Assembly (NCBI GenBank): GCA_035691665.1
Contig: DASSIS010000054.1
Span: 1-32,323 of the forward strand
DNA from: DASUBN01 sp035691665
GTDB taxonomy: Bacteria > Pseudomonadota > Gammaproteobacteria > Natronospirales > REEB76
Reading direction: 5' to 3'
DNA: 32,323 nt
Shown here: positions 25,208 to 32,188 of the stretch, one piece after another
Position numbering within the stretch: the first letter of the stretch is position 1
How the letters are laid out: every line of letters starts with the position of its first letter
Program-made: the position numbers and the translations under genes
Notes under the pieces: model-generated
Told to the model about the DNA's origin: nothing
Databases searched by the model: none
The model's input: only the letters and a program-made list of their open reading frames with translations

Positions 25208-25385
25208 TCAAAGCTGCTGCGCTCGACAGGGCGTTGTGACGGCCAGGATGGCCTAACGTCGCGGGAGGGCAGGATGCCCGGGAGCGACGGGCGCTTCGGA
25301 CTCGCAGTCGGTCACGTACATTAAGAGTACGCTCCCTCCTGCTCGCCTCGCGCGCCTAGCCCTGCCTTCGCTCGCGACGCTTTGA
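25208..25385. repeat. MITE-like intergenic repeat, copy A4
   Basis: Terminal inverted repeats TCAAAGC (25208-25214) and GCTTTGA (25379-25385). The left end CAAAGCTGCTGCGCTCGACA matches A3 and A1, and the core GACTCGCAGTC, GGTCACGTACA then GAGTACGCTCC is present. It is longer than the others because of about 45 extra bases near 25245-25290 that contain their own inverted repeat. It starts directly after the thiolase stop and fills most of the convergent space up to the terminator near 25430. Confidence 0.72.
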
Positions 25386-25416
25386 GCGTCTGCTGGCTGA
25401 AAATGCAGGGAAAAAG

Positions 25417-25443
25417 AAAAGCCCCACTTCGGTGGGGCTTTTT
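25417..25443. terminator. Bidirectional terminator between thiolase and mscL
   Basis: GCCCCAC (25421-25427), tetraloop TTCG, GTGGGGC (25432-25438), flanked by AAAA on the left and TTTTT on the right, so a U-run follows the stem on either strand. It overlaps the mscL stop codon by two bases. The C(UUCG)G loop makes it very stable. Confidence 0.93.
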
Positions 25444-25894
25444 ATTTACTCAGTTCAGAGGTGCACTGCGGGCAGCGCGTGGCCTTGATGTTGATGCTGG
25501 AATAGCAGCGCGGGCATTCCTTGGTGGTGGCCGCGGTCGGCGCCGTGAGCCGCTCCTGCATGCGGTGCATGCCGCGGATGAGCATGAACACCGAGAAGGC
25601 CACGATGATGAAGCTGATGATGGTGTTGATGAAGAGCCCGTAGTTGAGGGTCACGGCTCCCGCCGCATGAGCCTCCGCCAGGGTGGTGTAGGGTCCGGCG
25701 GCCTTGTGGCCTTCCTTCATCACCACGAAGAGGTTGGAGAAATCCACGTTGCCGAGCAGCATGCCGATGGGCGGCATGATTACGTCGTCCACCAGGGACT
25801 TCACGATGGCGCCGAAAGCCGCGCCGATGATGATACCCACGGCCATGTCGACCACGTTGCCGCGCATGGCGAATTCACGGAATTCCTTCAGCAT
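25442..25894 (-). CDS. mscL: Large-conductance mechanosensitive channel with C-terminal zinc-ribbon
   Basis: A 150-residue MscL. The N-terminus MLKEFREFAMRGNVVDMAVG and IIIGAAFGAIVKSLVDDVIM carry the conserved amphipathic N-helix and pore-lining TM1; PPIGMLLGNVDFSNLFVV and TM2 (NYGLFINTIISFIIVAFSVF) follow. The channel opens under membrane tension to release osmolytes. The last 25 residues are unusual against E. coli MscL: CPRC at 127-130 and CPQC at 141-144, two zinc knuckles spaced as in a zinc ribbon. This sits where other MscL proteins have a cytoplasmic helical bundle. ATG 25894 has GGGAG 8 nt upstream. It diverges from hemH and ends at a bidirectional terminator. Confidence 0.95.
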   Translation of the reverse strand: MLKEFREFAMRGNVVDMAVGIIIGAAFGAIVKSLVDDVIMPPIGMLLGNVDFSNLFVVMKEGHKAAGPYTTLAEAHAAGAVTLNYGLFINTIISFIIVAFSVFMLIRGMHRMQERLTAPTAATTKECPRCYSSINIKATRCPQCTSELSK

Positions 25895-25983
25895 GGCGAT
25901 GCTCCCCCAGGAACGCGGCGTGCGCCGCCGTCGCTTCCAAGCATAGCACCGCCCTGCCGACAGCCCGGAGGATGTCGGCTAGA

Positions 25984-27018
25984 ATGCCGCTCATGGACGA
26001 ATCGGACACCGAACCGGGCGGGGCGCGAGCCTCGCGCGCGGGGGTCACGGGGCTCCTGCTCACCAACCTCGGCACACCGGATGCGCCCGAGCCCGAGGCG
26101 CTGCGCCGTTACCTGGCCGAGTTCCTCTCGGACCCGAAGGTGGTCACGCTGCCGCGCCTCCTCTGGCTGCCCATCCTCCACGGCCTGGTGCTACGCACCC
26201 GTCCCGCCAGGTCCGCCGAAGCCTACGCCCGCATCTGGAGCAAGCGCGGCTCGCCTCTGCTCGCCAACACCCTGGCGCTGGCCGACCGGCTCGAGGTCGT
26301 GTTGCGCGCCGAGCTGGGACCCCGATTCACCCTCGCCGTGGGCATGCGCTACGGCAACCCCTCGCTCGGTTCGGCCCTCGCCACCTTGAAGGAAGCGGGC
26401 GTGGCGCGGCTCCTGGTGCTGCCGCTCTATCCCCAGTATGCCGAGGCCACCACCGGTTCCACGGAAGCGGCGGCGCTGGAAGCCCTGAAGCGCCTGCGCT
26501 GGGCGCCGGCCCAGAAGACCGTGCGCGATTACCACGCGGATCCTGCCTACATCTCGGCCCTGGCCGAGAGCGTGCGTGAGCACTGGGCCGCACGCGGCCG
26601 TAGCGGGAAACTCATCGTCTCCTTCCACGGCATCCCGAAACAGGTGTCCGATGCCGGCGACCCTTACGCGGGCCAGTGCGCCGCCACCGCCGGGCTCCTC
26701 GCCGCCGAACTCGGCCTCGCCGAGGAGGCCTGGCAGCTCGCGTTCCAGTCCCGCTTCGGGCGGGCGGAGTGGTTGAAACCCTACACCGACACCACGCTCA
26801 AGACCTATGCCGCACAGGGCATCAAGAAGGTGGACGTGATCTGCCCCGGCTTCCCGGCGGACTGCCTCGAGACCCTGGAAGAGATCGCCCTGCGCTATGC
26901 GGAAGTGTTCCGCGCCGCGGGCGGCGAGGAGCTCCACTACGTGCCGGCGCTCAACGCGCGCGAGAGCCATGTGCAGGCTCTCGCGGGGCTCGTCCTCGAC
27001 CTCGTGCGCAAGGGCTGA
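25984..27018 (+). CDS. hemH: Ferrochelatase
   Basis: A 344-residue ferrochelatase, which inserts Fe(II) into protoporphyrin IX as the last step of heme synthesis. Family motifs: GLLLTNLGTPDAPEPEALRR near the N-terminus, FLSDPKVVTLPRLLWLPILH, VGMRYGNPSLGSAL, VLPLYPQYAEATTGS, the active-site SFHGIPKQVSDAGDPYAGQC with the catalytic His, FQSRFGRAEWLKPYTDTTLK and VICPGFPADCLETLEEI with the conserved Glu. ATGs at 25972, 25984 and 25993 are in frame; 25984 was chosen because GGAGG at 25967-25971 is 12 bases before it and touches the first one. Only 89 bases separate it from the divergent mscL. The VOC gene follows 2 bases after the stop. Confidence 0.95.
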   Translation: MPLMDESDTEPGGARASRAGVTGLLLTNLGTPDAPEPEALRRYLAEFLSDPKVVTLPRLLWLPILHGLVLRTRPARSAEAYARIWSKRGSPLLANTLALADRLEVVLRAELGPRFTLAVGMRYGNPSLGSALATLKEAGVARLLVLPLYPQYAEATTGSTEAAALEALKRLRWAPAQKTVRDYHADPAYISALAESVREHWAARGRSGKLIVSFHGIPKQVSDAGDPYAGQCAATAGLLAAELGLAEEAWQLAFQSRFGRAEWLKPYTDTTLKTYAAQGIKKVDVICPGFPADCLETLEEIALRYAEVFRAAGGEELHYVPALNARESHVQALAGLVLDLVRKG

Positions 27019-27020
27019 GC

Positions 27021-27713
27021 ATGCTGGGCGAATTCCTGGAGTTCAGCCTCACCACCGCCGACATGCTGGCGTCCATGGATTTCTACCGTAAGCTCGGCTT
27101 CCGGGAGGCTTCCGCGGGTGCCAGCTGGAAACATCCCTACACCGTGCTCACCGACGGCCGTATCCACATCGGCCTGCACAAGCGCGAGCCCCTGGCCCCG
27201 GCCTTGAGCTTCGTGCTGCCGGAGCTACGCAAGCGCCTGGAAACCTTCGAGGCCTTGGGGATAGAGTTCGCCTACACCAGCATCGAGTTGCACCGCTTCA
27301 ACCACGCGGGCTTCGAGGATCCGGACGGCACCCTGGTGACGCTGCTGGAAGCGCGCACCTTCTCCCCGCTGCACGGCTCCGAAGCCCGGGCTTCCCTGTG
27401 CGGTTATTTCCTGGAATACCGCATCCCCGTCTACGACCCGGAAGCCAGCGCGCGTTTCTGGGAGGCCCTGGGGCTCATCGTGATCCCGGCCGAGGACGGC
27501 GGCTATCCCCAGGCTTCCTGGGGCGGCATCAACCTGGGGCTGCAGCGGGCCGGTCGCAACGCCCGCCCCACCCTGGTGTTCGCCAACCCGGATCTCGGGG
27601 AGACCGCGGCGCTCCTCGAGATGCGCGGCCTCCCGTTACAAAAAGACAAGGAAGGGCTGCGCCTGGCCGCGCCGGAAGGGGTTAACCTGCTGCTCTTGCC
27701 GGAAGCGACCTGA
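27021..27713 (+). CDS. VOC-family (glyoxalase/dioxygenase fold) protein
   Basis: A 230-residue protein with two VOC modules. The first is LEFSLTTADMLASMDFYRKL with the next strand VLTDGRIHIGLHKRE, closing at FEDPDGTLVTLLEAR, a typical 'hxDPdGnxhxlxE' VOC end. The second is YFLEYRIPVYDPEASARFWE then ALGLIVIPAEDGG and INLGLQRAG, with LRLAAPEGVNLLLLPEA. Metal ligands of VOC enzymes would come from the His/Glu positions; His in GRIHIGLH and Glu in LLEA are present in module one, but I cannot confirm a complete site. Function unknown. It is 2 bases after hemH and 22 before the CcdC-like gene, so it is probably co-transcribed with both. Confidence 0.8.
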   Translation: MLGEFLEFSLTTADMLASMDFYRKLGFREASAGASWKHPYTVLTDGRIHIGLHKREPLAPALSFVLPELRKRLETFEALGIEFAYTSIELHRFNHAGFEDPDGTLVTLLEARTFSPLHGSEARASLCGYFLEYRIPVYDPEASARFWEALGLIVIPAEDGGYPQASWGGINLGLQRAGRNARPTLVFANPDLGETAALLEMRGLPLQKDKEGLRLAAPEGVNLLLLPEAT

Positions 27714-27735
27714 TCTTCAAGAAAGGAACACGGAC

Positions 27736-28317
27736 ATGGATCTCGGCCTGGATCATCTGCTCGGCAGCGCCATAAGCTTCGGCTTCATACTGTTCTTGAT
27801 CTACCGCCGCTTCCGGCGCAACTTCGGCCGCCAGAAGCTGGGGCATAAGCGGCTCAAGTTCCGGCTCTGGGTGTTCAGTATCCTCGGCCTGCTGCTGCTC
27901 CTGCCCGCCCTCTTCTCGCCGCTGCGGGCACTGGCCACCGCCGTGGGTCTCGGCATCGGCGTCAGCCTCGCCCTCTGGGCCGCCAAGCACACCCGCTTCG
28001 AGAAGCAGGACGGCACCCTCTACTACATACCCCACAGCTACACCGGCATGGTGGTCACGGCACTGTTCCTGGGCCGCCTCCTCTACAAGGTGCTATGGGT
28101 ATCCCACTCGATGTTCTCGGGGCTGGGCGTGGACTCGGGTGGTTTCTCGCCCTGGGATTTTGGCGGCTTCAGCGCCATCTCCAGCAACCCCGTGACCCGC
28201 TGCATCTTCTACATCCTGGTGGGCTACTACGTCTACTACTACTGGTACGTGCTCCACGAATCCGAGCACCTGAAACCCGAGGACTGGGAAATAAAATCGC
28301 CCAGTTCCGGTAACTAA
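27736..28317 (+). CDS. Membrane protein, CcdC-like (DUF1453-like)
   Basis: A 193-residue protein with about five hydrophobic segments. The N-terminus is ISFGFILFLIYRRFRRNFGR, then QKLGHKRLKFRLWVFSILGL, which resembles the CcdC/DUF1453 pattern of a first helix, an Arg-rich loop and a long second helix; VGLGIGVSLALWAAKHTRFE, TGMVVTALFLGRLLYKVLWV and IFYILVGYYVYYYWYVLHES complete it. CcdC-like proteins are of unknown function, with a link to cytochrome c maturation in Bacillus. The family call is tentative. AAAGGA lies 9-10 nt before ATG 27736. It is the last GC-rich gene before an abrupt AT-rich stretch that starts at 28318. Confidence 0.65.
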   Translation: MDLGLDHLLGSAISFGFILFLIYRRFRRNFGRQKLGHKRLKFRLWVFSILGLLLLLPALFSPLRALATAVGLGIGVSLALWAAKHTRFEKQDGTLYYIPHSYTGMVVTALFLGRLLYKVLWVSHSMFSGLGVDSGGFSPWDFGGFSAISSNPVTRCIFYILVGYYVYYYWYVLHESEHLKPEDWEIKSPSSGN

Positions 28318-28321
28318 AAAT

Positions 28322-29188
28322 TTAGAAATTCATTCTCCATTTTCTTGCTACTTTTAGTTTTTTAAACTCTTCCATATCCAATTTACTGAAATCCAGAAGC
28401 TCAGCTCGGTCTTTTTTCTGTATTCTCGCCATTCTTGTGTTTTTTATGCTCGCTAGCATTTGCTTCATAATAAGAATGTGATTTATTGATTCCTCTGGAT
28501 TGAAATGTCTAATAGCTCTATAAACTTGTATCTCGCCATTAGATTGTTTTTCGGTTTCCAAAAACACGATCGAGTTCTTTGAGCTCCAGGAAAACCCCGG
28601 GTGATCTGGCTTTTTGTTGTCCTTGATTGTTAGTAACGTTTCACCAGTATGCATCCTCAAACCATGCTTATAAGCATTGAATTCTTTTGCCTCAATATAT
28701 TTTTCCGCCATTCTTCCAGTCAGAAAGCTTATGTTTTCTATGCTCTTTGACCAAGAATCTTTGTGGTCAGTATCGCCGTATCCTGAATATAAGGAATGCG
28801 TAAAGAATTCTTCCGAAGTAGCTACAACACCATTGGTAATGCTCAAGAAATCACCACTTATAAATTTTGATGCGGCCTCTTTTATATCCGCAGTTTTATA
28901 AGTGGTTAGATAAAGCCAATGCGGAAGATTTTGATAAATAGCTAAAAGCAGAGCAAACATCGCTTCAAATTGAAGCAATTCTGAGAAATAGATTTCTGCC
29001 GCAAGTGCTTCTATATATTTCTTTTCACTTACTCCTTCAAAATCATCGTTTTCATTTTTTTGCAGTCCAGATTTTTCTGGTTCTTCGCAAATTCTATATA
29101 GGGTTATGGCTTTCGAATAAATAAAGTTTTCATCAAAGCCCGTATAAAAGTCACCGTCCAAATTCATCCCACTACGAATTGTGTACAT
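28322..29188 (-). CDS. AT-rich orphan protein of unknown function, probably acquired
   Basis: A 288-residue protein, soluble and mixed helix/strand, without signal peptide or clear membrane helix. I recognise no domain. Visible features: an acidic N-terminal part (EEPEKSGLQKNENDDFEGVS), an aromatic stretch LLLAIYQNLPHWLYLTTYKT, TGRMAEKYIEAKEFNAYKHG and a basic C-terminus (KKLKVARKWRMNF). Base composition drops sharply: A+T-rich codons (AAA, ATA, TTT) dominate, against GC-rich genes on both sides, so recent horizontal transfer is likely. ATG 29188 has AGGGGTG about 9 nt upstream. It converges with the CcdC-like gene 4 bases apart and abuts a repeat-rich spacer. Orphans like this often belong to accessory or defence islands, but nothing in the sequence shows that here. 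Confidence 0.7.
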   Translation of the reverse strand: MYTIRSGMNLDGDFYTGFDENFIYSKAITLYRICEEPEKSGLQKNENDDFEGVSEKKYIEALAAEIYFSELLQFEAMFALLLAIYQNLPHWLYLTTYKTADIKEAASKFISGDFLSITNGVVATSEEFFTHSLYSGYGDTDHKDSWSKSIENISFLTGRMAEKYIEAKEFNAYKHGLRMHTGETLLTIKDNKKPDHPGFSWSSKNSIVFLETEKQSNGEIQVYRAIRHFNPEESINHILIMKQMLASIKNTRMARIQKKDRAELLDFSKLDMEEFKKLKVARKWRMNF

Positions 29189-29620
29189 TTGTCTTCACCC
29201 CTATTCCGTGGGTTGCTCGCTAATCAAGCTTGATGTTGAGTCGACGCACAGCTGACTGACCTATTTTCTTCCCGTAGCGCGCGCCGAGCACTGGACTGAG
29301 CAAGGATAGCCCCGAAGGGGGCGTCGCCCAAGGATGGCGACGCTTGTGCGACCGGGGCAGGATGCCCCGTGAGCACAACTCCGCTGCGAAGGAAGGGCGA
29401 AGGGTTCGCCGCACAGCGGCGAACGGGCATACAGGGAGGTATGCCCAGGCTTTCAAGCGGAGCTGGATGCGTAGCTTGAAAGGGCGCGGTTTCCGCGCCC
29501 CGCGCTCCGGGTGAGCGCTTTTGGTTACTTTTGGCGCCCCAAAAGTAACCCGGCCCCTGGGAGGGGCCGGAATCAGTCAGGGACGACGAAATCTCTAAAT
29601 TTGCGAGTTACACCGAGTGA
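29189..29620. other. Repeat-rich spacer, left
   Basis: 432 bases without a convincing gene; short open frames are confined to the repeat. It holds the left copy of the 42-bp inverted repeat (29342-29383), the hairpin GGTTACTTTTGG-CGCC-CCAAAAGTAACC (29523-29550) followed at once by CGGCCCC/GGGGCCG (29551-29569), and GC-rich palindromic segments near 29395-29500 (for example CGCCGCACAGCGGCG). A segment near 29270 (CCCGTAGCGCGCGCCGAGCA) recurs in the same orientation at 32297-32318, so the spacers are mosaics of several repeat pieces. Confidence 0.7.
29342..29383 (+). repeat. 42-bp inverted repeat, left copy
   Basis: The segment from GCTTGTGCGACCGGGGC to CACAACTCCG is repeated without mismatch as the reverse complement at 32147-32188, about 2.76 kb away. 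It contains its own small palindrome GGGGCAGGATGCCCC. The pair brackets the VWA lipoprotein and coiled-coil membrane genes. Confidence 0.9.
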
Positions 29621-29637
29621 TCAATCGATCACTCGGT
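29612..29637. other. 11-bp perfect hairpin overlapping the VWA gene stop codon
   Basis: ACCGAGTGATC (29612-29622), loop AATC, GATCACTCGGT (29627-29637). The stop TGA of the VWA gene (29623-29621) lies at the loop edge. It could be a terminator or a 3'-end stabiliser; a T-run is missing on both strands. Confidence 0.6.
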
Positions 29638-30265
29638 CCAGATGGTCCATGTCATTGACCACCTGCCACTTGCCGCCGTCCTCGGTCACCATCTTCTTCC
29701 AATAGGCCAACCGGTCCACGTAGTTCTGCGGATCCACGTTGTCGCTCTTGAGCTTGGTCACATCCACCGCCACCACCTCGTCCCCCTGCAGCGGCAGCTT
29801 GGATTTGCGCACATAGCCCTTGGGCAGATCCTGCTCCAGGTCCGAGAACACCAGGATGTAACGGTGTCCGGCGTTGCTTTCGTCCAGCTCCTGGCCGGCC
29901 TGCATGAGCGCGCCGCTCACGTCGGTGCGCATGCTGGGCTTACGGTCCTTGAAGAACTCATCCAGGTGCGCCCGGAGCGCGCGTTTCTGCTCGTTGGCAA
30001 CAGAAGGCCGGTCGTCGAAGGTGATCTTGCTGACCACGTCCTTCTCCGTGAAGCTGGCGCTGTCTATCTTCGCCACCGTCAGGGAATCACCGCTGTTCAG
30101 CGTCCCCAGGAGGTAGTTGATCACCGGGTTGGCGGCGTCCAGCTGCTGGTTGTAACTCCCGGACACGTCCAGCAGCACGTACACGGCCTTGGCGTGGGCA
30201 CCGCCCACTTCCGTGCAGCCGGTGGCCAGGAGGCAGGCGAGCAAGGCGGCAGACAGGTATCTCAT
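29621..30265 (-). CDS. VWA-domain lipoprotein
   Basis: A 214-residue protein. The signal MRYLSAALLACLLATGCTEV ends in a lipobox with Cys17. Residues 25-210 form a von Willebrand factor A domain with an intact MIDAS metal site: Asp33-x-Ser35-x-Ser37 (VLLDVSGSYN), Thr114 (MRTDVSGAL) and Asp142 (LVFSDLEQDL). VWA domains bind a metal and a partner protein; here the likely partner is the upstream membrane protein, whose stop is 10 bases before this start. The chain ends DHLDRVID inside a hairpin. ATG 30265 has GAGG 8 nt upstream; the GTG at 30274 is less likely. Known VWA lipoproteins often work with secretion, chaperone or envelope complexes; the exact role is unknown. Confidence 0.85.
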   Translation of the reverse strand: MRYLSAALLACLLATGCTEVGGAHAKAVYVLLDVSGSYNQQLDAANPVINYLLGTLNSGDSLTVAKIDSASFTEKDVVSKITFDDRPSVANEQKRALRAHLDEFFKDRKPSMRTDVSGALMQAGQELDESNAGHRYILVFSDLEQDLPKGYVRKSKLPLQGDEVVAVDVTKLKSDNVDPQNYVDRLAYWKKMVTEDGGKWQVVNDMDHLDRVID

Positions 30266-30275
30266 GGCGGGCACC

Positions 30276-31706
30276 TCAGGCGGCCTTCTTGTGGCTCTGG
30301 GCGTGGTTGGCGCGGAAGTTCTTGACCGCCCGCTCGCCCAGCAGCATGGGGGAAACCAGGGCGTCGTAGAACGTCACCAGCAGCTTGCCCAGGGAATCGA
30401 ACAGATTTCCGATGAAGCGCAGGCCGAAGGCCGTGCCGCGCAGCGCCGCGGCCGAGAACAGCCCGCCGACGATACGCCCGGCGTGCACGAACATCTCCAG
30501 CGGGATCGCGGCCCAGGCCAGCAGGAAGGGCAGGATGAAGCCCAGCACCATCTGCGCCAGGGACGGCAGCCAGCGGTACTGGAAGGCGGCGCTGGTGGCC
30601 ACGCTGCCGCCGGCGAGCTGCTGTATGAGGGCCTCCTTGTCGGCGGCCAGGATGTTGCGCATGAACCCCAGGCTCGCCTCGATGCAGGCCAGCACCGTGA
30701 GGAACACCAGCATCAACACCATCACCCGGCGGCGGTTCTTCTCCTCCATGGTCCCGATGGCCGGGAACAGGTGGGTGAAGCGCAGCGCGTCCATGAGGAA
30801 CACGCCCACCGAGATCTCCATCGCCAGCAGCATCAGTGCCGCCACGTCGGAGGCCTTGAAGGGCCCGATGTAGCTCGCGCCGCCCACCATCTCGGACATC
30901 GGCATGGCGATCAGGTTGAAGTTGATGATGCCGCCCACCACGGTCACGGCGAGCAGCAACCCGGCCACGAAGAATTGGGTCACGGCCGAGGACTTGAGCG
31001 TCTCCTCCACCTCGTCGGTGCCGGCGATGATGTTCTCCAGGCGCGCGATCTGGTTGTCGATCTTCTGGGTGCGCTCCCCGAGCCCCGTGAACAGCTTCTC
31101 CAGGCTGTCGAGCTTGCGGTTCATGTAGCGCCACATGGGCAGCATCTTCTGCAGGAGCTCGTGGCGCTTGGAGGAGGCCTTGCGGTAGGCGTCGGTCACC
31201 TGCTTGCTGGACTTGTCCAGCATGGTCTCCACGTTCTTGAGGATGTTACCCACCATCGGATCGCCGTTGGGGGGGATCTTGGCGATGGTCTCGACGGCCT
31301 GCACCCAGGAGGGCGGCATGGGCGGCACCTCGCCGGATTTCTGGAAGTCCTCCTCCACCTTAGTGCCCACGCTGGTGAGCTGCCGGTTCAGGGCCGGATA
31401 GGCCGAGAGATCCTTGTTCACGTAAGCGGCCACCCGCTCGAACTCCCGCTGCAGCTTCTGCACCTGGTGCTCGCGGGCCTGCATCAGCATCACCTCACGG
31501 TTGCGCTTGCTGAGCTTCTCCGCGACCTTCGTCATCCCCTGGGAAGCCAGGCGCAGGCCGCGGTACACCAGCCGCCCCATCCCGCGCAGCAGCCGGTGCG
31601 CCGGCCAGCGAGCGATGTACAGCACCACGATGAGCAGCACCACCCACACCACGATGGAGACGGCGGGCGAGTTGGACCAGAGGGTCAGGATCTTTTCACC
31701 GGTCAT
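30276..31706 (-). CDS. Coiled-coil polytopic membrane protein paired with VWA lipoprotein
   Basis: A 476-residue protein with membrane segments at about 17-32, 244-266, 286-308, 327-347 and 380-404. Between the first and second lies a ~200-residue, heptad-like helical part (SKRNREVMLMQAREHQVQKL; MWRYMNRKLDSLEKLFTGLG; KIDNQIARLENIIAGTDEVE), probably a coiled coil. The C-terminal 70 residues hold amphipathic helices and end with a basic tail (QSHKKAA). No enzyme motif is seen. The first-helix/long-coil/helical-bundle plan superficially recalls proton-channel stators, but I see no MotA/ExbB signature. ATG 31706 has AGGGAG about 9 nt upstream; the frame to 31754 is not needed. The VWA lipoprotein follows after 10 bases, so the two form an operon. 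Confidence 0.75.
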   Translation of the reverse strand: MTGEKILTLWSNSPAVSIVVWVVLLIVVLYIARWPAHRLLRGMGRLVYRGLRLASQGMTKVAEKLSKRNREVMLMQAREHQVQKLQREFERVAAYVNKDLSAYPALNRQLTSVGTKVEEDFQKSGEVPPMPPSWVQAVETIAKIPPNGDPMVGNILKNVETMLDKSSKQVTDAYRKASSKRHELLQKMLPMWRYMNRKLDSLEKLFTGLGERTQKIDNQIARLENIIAGTDEVEETLKSSAVTQFFVAGLLLAVTVVGGIINFNLIAMPMSEMVGGASYIGPFKASDVAALMLLAMEISVGVFLMDALRFTHLFPAIGTMEEKNRRRVMVLMLVFLTVLACIEASLGFMRNILAADKEALIQQLAGGSVATSAAFQYRWLPSLAQMVLGFILPFLLAWAAIPLEMFVHAGRIVGGLFSAAALRGTAFGLRFIGNLFDSLGKLLVTFYDALVSPMLLGERAVKNFRANHAQSHKKAA

Positions 31707-31959
31707 GGTGACACTCCCTAACATATGTCCTGCCGCGGTTCGGATTGATGCCACCGCGCGCGGACGGCAGGGCTCGCGCGCGGTACCTCCAGTTCAGGTG
31801 CGCACGTCATCTCGGTTTTCAAGGGGAGCGCCACCGGAAGGTGGCTCAACGTTAGTGCGGAGCGCTGCGGATTATCGTGATGGGATTCGCAGTCCCATCC
31901 GATATAAACATGCAAGTGGATTTATGTGCTCAATGCTTAAGTTAACAAAGCCGCATCTC

Positions 31960-31975
31960 TGTAAATATATTTACA
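31960..31975. promoter_or_regulatory. 16-bp perfect AT-rich palindrome TGTAAATATATTTACA
   Basis: It is self-complementary over all 16 bases and sits in an AT-rich island of an otherwise GC-rich region, 254 bases upstream of the coiled-coil gene start. The TGTAA-N6-TTACA form is that of dimeric helix-turn-helix operator sites. The regulated gene could be the coiled-coil gene or one beyond the window. Confidence 0.5.
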
Positions 31976-32146
31976 TCGGCATCACTGCCGAAATCCTTCG
32001 CCTCCGGCAACGGGCCTGTTCAAGAGGGCGCGTTCCGCCGCGCACACGGGTCCCTTTTCTTTGCTCGCCCAAAGAAAAGGGACGAAAAGAAAGGGCGCCC
32101 CCGGATGCCGGTCCCAAGGGGACTCCGCTGTGCGCTTCGCTCGCTA

Positions 32147-32188
32147 CGGAGTTGTGCTCACGGGGCATCCTGCCCCGGTCGCACAAGC
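32147..32188 (-). repeat. 42-bp inverted repeat, right copy
   Basis: Exact reverse complement of 29342-29383. Together with the left copy it encloses the VWA/coiled-coil unit. Pieces around it (GCTATTCCTTGCTCGCTCCAG near 32219, inverted relative to 29290-29312) extend the similarity imperfectly on one side. Confidence 0.9.

Noticed and set aside
25207..25441. Small plus-strand gene starting near 25382
   Set aside because: The frame runs through the terminator hairpin and antisense to mscL, with a low-complexity product.
30276..31706. ZorA/MotA-like stator, hence a Zorya-type defence system
   Set aside because: Only the broad helix-coil-helix plan is similar; no MotA/ExbB signature, no ZorB-like OmpA partner and no nuclease or helicase gene nearby.
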